The position numbers and the translations under genes are program-made. DNA of 10,258 nt from Lachnospiraceae bacterium (GTDB lineage: Bacteria > Bacillota > Clostridia > Lachnospirales > Lachnospiraceae), in NCBI GenBank assembly GCA_900769115.1, contig CAAGFJ010000014.1, forward strand, positions 1-10,258, given 5' to 3'. Under the pieces are notes generated by a model. The model made no database searches. It was given only the letters and a program-made list of their open reading frames with translations, and was not told the DNA's origin. This document shows, one piece after another, positions 7,226 to 10,258 of the stretch; the stretch's first letter is position 1, and the number at the start of each line of letters is the position of its first letter.

Positions 7226-7672
7226 ATGAATTCCCAAAGCACCAGACAGCCCTTGTCTTTTCATTTGTATAAATATTTATTCCTCTTTCTGGTAGGCGGC
7301 TTTACCTACTTTTATATAGAGATACTATTTCGTGGATACTCTCACTTTTCCATGATCATCTGTGGCGGACTTGCTTTCATATTATGTGGAGCGATCAACC
7401 AGCTTATGCACTTTCGTATTTCGCTGGTCAGTCAAATGATACTTTCTTCCATAATAATCACCGGATTAGAATTCGTTACCGGTTATCTCGTCAATATCCA
7501 TCTGCATTGGAATGTCTGGGACTATTCCCAAATGCCATATAACCTGCACGGGCAGATCTGTGTTGCTTATTCTGCCATCTGGCTGGTGCTGTCTTTAGTA
7601 TGTATCTTTGTAGATGATCTGATCCGTTGGAAGATCTTTGATGAGGAACGTGCGATATATTATATATGGTAG
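7226..7672 (+). CDS. CmpB-like four-helix membrane protein (putative ABC-transporter type IV family)
   Basis: An integral membrane protein of 148 residues with four hydrophobic segments at about 17-35, 42-60, 68-90 and 112-130. The motif LEFVTGYLVN (81-90), followed by WDYSQMPYNLHGQIC (98-112) and a Trp-containing last helix (AIWLVLS), matches the family annotated as putative ABC-transporter type IV/CmpB (PF06541). That name is historical: a transport function is not established, and no ATPase gene lies beside it. The frame opens at ATG 7214, but GAGG at 7216-7219, 6 bases before ATG 7226, favours the latter. The protein is shorter than many relatives and lacks the N-terminal extension some carry. 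It sits alone between a terminator upstream and the repeat-rich convergent gap before groEL. Confidence 0.75.
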   Translation: MNSQSTRQPLSFHLYKYLFLFLVGGFTYFYIEILFRGYSHFSMIICGGLAFILCGAINQLMHFRISLVSQMILSSIIITGLEFVTGYLVNIHLHWNVWDYSQMPYNLHGQICVAYSAIWLVLSLVCIFVDDLIRWKIFDEERAIYYIW

Positions 7673-7682
7673 GAACATGCCC

Positions 7683-7697
7683 GCCTACTCCGTAGGC
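7683..7697 (+). terminator. Small perfect hairpin just past the membrane protein stop
   Basis: GCCTAC and GTAGGC form a 6-bp stem with a TCC loop 10 bases after the stop. No T run follows, so it may be a 3'-end stabiliser or part of the adjoining repeat rather than a true terminator. Confidence 0.3.
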
Positions 7698-7698
7698 T

Positions 7699-7752
7699 GG
7701 TGAGCTTCACAAGTATCTCGACTTCGCTTGTCTCGATGATGTGCACCTCACC
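7699..7752. repeat. Palindromic repeat unit H1
   Basis: GGTGAG-ctTCAC (7699-7710) pairs imperfectly with GTGCACCTCACC (7741-7752). The centre contains ATCTCGACTTCGCTTG followed by TCTCGATGATG. The same core recurs in H2 at 7778-7829, so the two are diverged copies of one small hairpin unit. It carries no gene. Confidence 0.6.
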
Positions 7753-7777
7753 TATTTCTGATCATAACCTGTCAAGC

Positions 7778-7829
7778 ACGGGTGCATCATCTCAACTTCG
7801 CTTTGCTCGTTTCGATGAAATGTACCCGT
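7778..7829. repeat. Palindromic repeat unit H2
   Basis: ACGGGTGCAT (7778-7787) pairs with ATGTACCCGT (7820-7829) with a single G-T mismatch. The centre, ATCTCAACTTCGCTT with TCGATGA further on, matches H1. It interrupts one arm of the larger palindrome 7759-7920 and is flanked by GTCAAG (7771-7776) and GTCAAA (7828-7833), as if it had been inserted there. Confidence 0.6.
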
Positions 7830-7845
7830 CAAATGCTATGTAGAC

Positions 7846-7893
7846 AAAAAGGACAGCCGCAAGCTTTTTAAGCTTGTGGCTGCCCCTTTTTCT
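7846..7893. terminator. Bidirectional terminator between the membrane protein gene and groEL
   Basis: The stem is GG-CAGCCGCAAGCTT (7851-7866) with AAGCTTGTGGCTGCC (7870-7884), a TTT loop, one G-T wobble and one mismatch. On the minus strand it is followed by TTTTTGTC, and on the plus strand by TTTTTCTT. It therefore serves groESL and, from the other side, the convergent membrane protein transcript. Confidence 0.85.
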
Positions 7894-7917
7894 TACATAG
7901 CGCTTGACAGGTTATGA

Positions 7918-9552
7918 TCACATCATTCCGCCCATGCCACCCTGCATTGCTGCAGCGTTAGCCATTGCGGCATTATCATCTTTGATATCAGCAACAACAG
8001 ACTCTGTTGTTAACAATGTAGAAGCAACAGATGTTGCATTCTGCAATGCAGAACGTGTTACCTTAACCGGATCAATGATACCAGCATCTACCATATCTAC
8101 ATATTTCTCATTTAAGGCATCGAAACCAATACCTGGCTCAGACTCTCTTACGTTATTGATAATAACGGCACCTTCCAGACCTGCATTACCTGCAATGTGG
8201 AACAATGGAGCTTCCAACGCCTTAAGGATGATCTCTGCACCAGTCTTCTCATCACCGGATAATGACTCTGTCAGCTTAGCTACTTCCTTGCTTGCATGAA
8301 TGTAAGCAGATCCACCACCTGCAATGATTCCTTCTTCTACTGCAGCTCTTGTAGCAGCTAAAGCATCTTCCATACGGAGCTTAGCTTCCTTCATCTCTGT
8401 CTCTGTTGCAGCACCAACACGAACAACAGCTACACCGCCTGCTAACTTAGCAAGACGCTCCTGTAATTTCTCTTTATCAAACTCTGAAGTTGTCTCTTCG
8501 ATCTGAGACTTGATCAGGCTGACACGACCTTCGATTGCATCTGCTGAACCTGCACCATCTACGATGATTGTGTTCTCTTTCTCAACACGAACGCTCTTAG
8601 CACGACCAAGGTCATCCAATGTAGTCTCTTTCAAGTCAAGTCCTAACTCATCTGTGATAACCTTACCACCTGTTAAGATAGCGATATCTTCAAGCATTGC
8701 CTTTCTTCTGTCACCATATCCCGGAGCCTTAACAGCAACTACCTGGAATGTACCACGTAGCTTATTAAGAATCAATGTTGTTAATGCTTCACCTTCTACA
8801 TCCTCAGCAATGATCAATAACTTCTGACCACCCTGTACGATCTGCTCTAAGATTGGAAGAATATCCTGAATGTTAGAGATCTTCTTATCTGTAATCAAGA
8901 TATAAGGATTGTCAAGCTCTGCAACCATCTTCTCCATATCGGTTGACATATAAGCTGAAATATAACCACGATCGAACTGCATACCTTCTACAAGGTCAAG
9001 CTCTGTCTTCATTGTCTTAGACTCTTCAATTGTGATAACACCATTGTTAGAAACCTTCTCCATAGCATCTGCTACCATAGTTCCTACATTCTCATCTCCT
9101 GCTGAGATAGATGCAACTCTTGCAATCTGCTCTTTACCGGAAATAGTCTGGCTCATATTAGAAATAGCTTCTACTGCTGTATCACATGCCTTCTTCATAC
9201 CTTTACGAAGAATAATTGGGTTCGCACCTGCTGCCAGATTCTTCATACCTGCATTAATCATTGCCTGTGCTAATACAGTAGCGGTTGTAGTACCATCACC
9301 AGCTACATCATTAGTCTTAGTAGCAACTTCCTTCACAATCTGTGCACCCATGTTCTCGAATGCATCCTCTAACTCAATATCCTTTGCAATTGTAACACCA
9401 TCATTCGTGATCAATGGCGCACCAAATGATTTCGCTAATACAACATTTCTTCCTTTTGGTCCTAATGTTACACGAACAGTGTCCGCCAACTGATTAACAC
9501 CAGACTCTAATGCTTTACGCGCTTCAACGCCATATTTAATTTCTTTTGCCAT
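7918..9552 (-). CDS. groEL: Chaperonin GroEL (Cpn60)
   Basis: The 60-kDa chaperonin subunit, which forms the 14-mer cage that folds client proteins with GroES and ATP in the cytoplasm. It is full length at 544 residues. The ATP-binding elements LGPKGRNVVL (30-39), TNDGVTIAK (49-57) and GDGTTT (85-90) are intact. So is MEDALAATRAAVEEG near residue 397, which holds the aspartate needed for ATP hydrolysis, and the apical domain lies between. It ends in the usual Gly-Met tail (GGMGGMM). AGGAGG lies 8 bases before ATG 9550-9552. It is the second gene of groESL, 38 bases after groES, and is controlled through the CIRCE upstream of groES. The stop codon coincides with the end of a long inverted repeat. 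Confidence 0.99.
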   Translation of the reverse strand: MAKEIKYGVEARKALESGVNQLADTVRVTLGPKGRNVVLAKSFGAPLITNDGVTIAKDIELEDAFENMGAQIVKEVATKTNDVAGDGTTTATVLAQAMINAGMKNLAAGANPIILRKGMKKACDTAVEAISNMSQTISGKEQIARVASISAGDENVGTMVADAMEKVSNNGVITIEESKTMKTELDLVEGMQFDRGYISAYMSTDMEKMVAELDNPYILITDKKISNIQDILPILEQIVQGGQKLLIIAEDVEGEALTTLILNKLRGTFQVVAVKAPGYGDRRKAMLEDIAILTGGKVITDELGLDLKETTLDDLGRAKSVRVEKENTIIVDGAGSADAIEGRVSLIKSQIEETTSEFDKEKLQERLAKLAGGVAVVRVGAATETEMKEAKLRMEDALAATRAAVEEGIIAGGGSAYIHASKEVAKLTESLSGDEKTGAEIILKALEAPLFHIAGNAGLEGAVIINNVRESEPGIGFDALNEKYVDMVDAGIIDPVKVTRSALQNATSVASTLLTTESVVADIKDDNAAMANAAAMQGGMGGMM

Positions 9553-9590
9553 GATGAAAAACCTCCTAAATTATAATTAAGTAAACTTAC

Positions 9591-9878
9591 TTATGCCTCT
9601 ACAACAGCATGAATATCATTCTGTTTTACAATAATGTACTTCTCGCCATCTAATTCTACATCATTACCTGCATATCTGGAATAAATAACCTTATCTCCGA
9701 CCTTAACCTGCATCTCAACCTTCTCACCATCTACAACAGTTCCCGGTCCTACTGCAACAACCTCTGCATACTGTGGCTTCTCCTGAGAAGAAGTAGGTAA
9801 TACAATACCAGACTTTGTAGTCTCTTCTGCTACACACTCTTTTAATACAACTCTGTCACCTAATGGTACTAACTTCAT
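9591..9878 (-). CDS. groES: Co-chaperonin GroES (Cpn10)
   Basis: Forms the heptameric lid of the GroEL cage. The product has 95 residues, the normal length. The core KLVPLGDRVVLK is at 2-13. The mobile loop around 17-33 carries the GroEL-contacting IVL at 25-27, and the C-terminal part has GDKVIYSRYAG and EKYIIVKQNDIHAV. The frame is open 9 codons further upstream, but AGGAGG lies 8 bases before ATG 9876-9878, and this start matches the family. It is the first gene of the groESL operon. The leader of about 85 bases holds the HrcA operator. Confidence 0.98.
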   Translation of the reverse strand: MKLVPLGDRVVLKECVAEETTKSGIVLPTSSQEKPQYAEVVAVGPGTVVDGEKVEMQVKVGDKVIYSRYAGNDVELDGEKYIIVKQNDIHAVVEA

Positions 9879-9932
9879 TATCGTTTCCTCCTTTTTATTC
9901 AGCACAATCGCCGTTCATTCTCGTTCCAGCCG

Positions 9933-9959
9933 TTAGCACTCATCACGATCGAGTGCTAA
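9933..9959. promoter_or_regulatory. CIRCE operator (HrcA binding site)
   Basis: TTAGCACTC (9933-9941) and GAGTGCTAA (9951-9959) are separated by exactly 9 bases, a perfect match to CIRCE. In Firmicutes the HrcA repressor binds it and releases on heat stress, when GroEL is titrated. It lies just downstream of the predicted transcription start, so it also forms a hairpin in the mRNA leader. hrcA itself is not in the window. Confidence 0.97.
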
Positions 9960-9969
9960 CATAATTATT

Positions 9970-9997
9970 ATTGTAACCTATTTTGCCAAAAAATCAA
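9970..9997 (-). promoter_or_regulatory. Predicted sigma-A promoter of groESL
   Basis: On the minus strand TTGATT (9992-9997) and TACAAT (9970-9975) are spaced by 16 bases. The predicted start near 9963 falls immediately before CIRCE, the usual arrangement for HrcA repression of a housekeeping promoter. An alternative -35, TTGGCA just downstream, pairs with a poorer -10. Confidence 0.65.
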
Positions 9998-10079
9998 CCC
10001 CTATTTTAAAAAAAATTGTGTTTATTTTGTTAAATCACTTTCATTCTATGCAGTACCTCCTCCTCACATACCACTTTTC

Positions 10080-10258
10080 CCCTTGCACAGCGTAAGTGAA
10101 ACGGGCATATGTGTGAAACGGACACTCCGGCCTAGAAAAATTGGTTCCAAGCCGGGGCCGTTCGCACTTAATTGCTCCGGTAGCAGTACTAAGCAGTGTA
10201 ACACTATGTCCACTAGGTTCGGTAGAACCTCACCAAGTGTCCAAGTGTACTTTCGCAC
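10080..10258 (-). repeat. Dispersed intergenic element, right copy (inverted relative to the left copy)
   Basis: Together with the groESL control region this fills the 380-base stretch upstream of groES; the bases 10000-10079 between them show nothing I can name. Read on the minus strand, the element starts at or beyond the window edge. It has the conserved hairpin CACT-TGGTG-AGGTTC-TACC-GAACCT-AGTG (10239 down to 10211), a GC-rich stem pairing CCGGC with GCCGG (about 10155 and 10131), and ends with the 20-nt tag at 10099-10080. GGACACT in the hairpin's 5' side can also pair with AGTGTCC at 10126-10120, which would give an alternative fold. A 64-codon open frame crosses it, but it follows the palindromes and is not a credible gene. 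Confidence 0.6.

Larger units (their letters stand above)
7759..7920. repeat. Interrupted 162-bp palindrome at the 3' end of groEL
   Basis: The outer arms 7759-7777 and 7902-7920 are perfect 19-bp complements (TGATCATAACCTGTCAAGC). Inside, CAAATGCTATGTAGaCAAAAAGG (from 7830) faces CCCTTTTTCTTACATAGCG (to 7901) with few mismatches, leading into the terminator stem. The groEL stop codon is the last three bases of the right arm. Without H2 the whole region would be one continuous long stem. Confidence 0.75.

Noticed and set aside
7673..7917. CRISPR array in the repeat-rich convergent gap
   Set aside because: The repeats are diverged inverted hairpins, not regularly spaced identical direct repeats, and there are no cas genes.
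9032..9493. 153-codon frame antisense to groEL (and shorter ones at 7904-8827)
   Set aside because: These are mirror frames produced by groEL's codon bias, with no start signals. groEL on the other strand is unambiguous.
10064..10258. 64-codon open frame on the minus strand at the right edge
   Set aside because: It lies entirely over the hairpin-rich element, and no plausible ribosome binding site can be seen for it within the window. The left copy of the element breaks the equivalent frame.

Overview
This 10.3-kb window looks like chromosomal DNA of a low-GC, anaerobic Firmicute, most likely a Lachnospiraceae gut bacterium (Roseburia/Agathobacter/Coprococcus-like). This rests on the AT-rich third positions and Gram-positive Shine-Dalgarno sequences, a CIRCE-controlled groESL, a FabV/Ter-type enoyl reductase, a QueH-type queuosine enzyme, a CmpB-like four-helix membrane protein, and dispersed hairpin-rich intergenic repeats. 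The family-level placement is an inference from the proteins, not a database result.

Layout, left to right. Positions 1-200 hold a noncoding, hairpin-rich element. Then on the minus strand come fabV (210-1373), and carB and carA (1532-4729 and 4729-5802, overlapping in TAATG) behind a recognisable promoter and a roughly 100-nt leader. Further upstream on the same strand is queH (5946-6608). Divergent from queH, on the plus strand, is a 77-codon gene of unknown function (6799-7032) with a near-consensus promoter and its own terminator. It is followed by a 148-codon CmpB-like membrane protein gene (7226-7672). The convergent gap 7673-7917 is packed with inverted repeats and a bidirectional terminator. 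groEL (7918-9552) and groES (9591-9878) lie on the minus strand behind a promoter and a perfect CIRCE operator. Positions 10080-10258 hold a second, diverged, inverted copy of the element found at the left edge.

The genes are mostly housekeeping and largely independent. carAB makes carbamoyl phosphate for pyrimidines and arginine. fabV reduces enoyl thioesters with NADH. queH completes queuosine in tRNA. groESL is the HrcA-controlled chaperonin. No defence system, phage, transposase gene, CRISPR array, rRNA or tRNA is visible.

The unusual content is noncoding. The two edge elements share a 20-nt 3' tag and a hairpin whose unpaired positions are conserved while an outer stem pair covaries. 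The groEL 3' region is a 162-bp palindrome apparently interrupted by a second hairpin. These are the best candidates for something undescribed.
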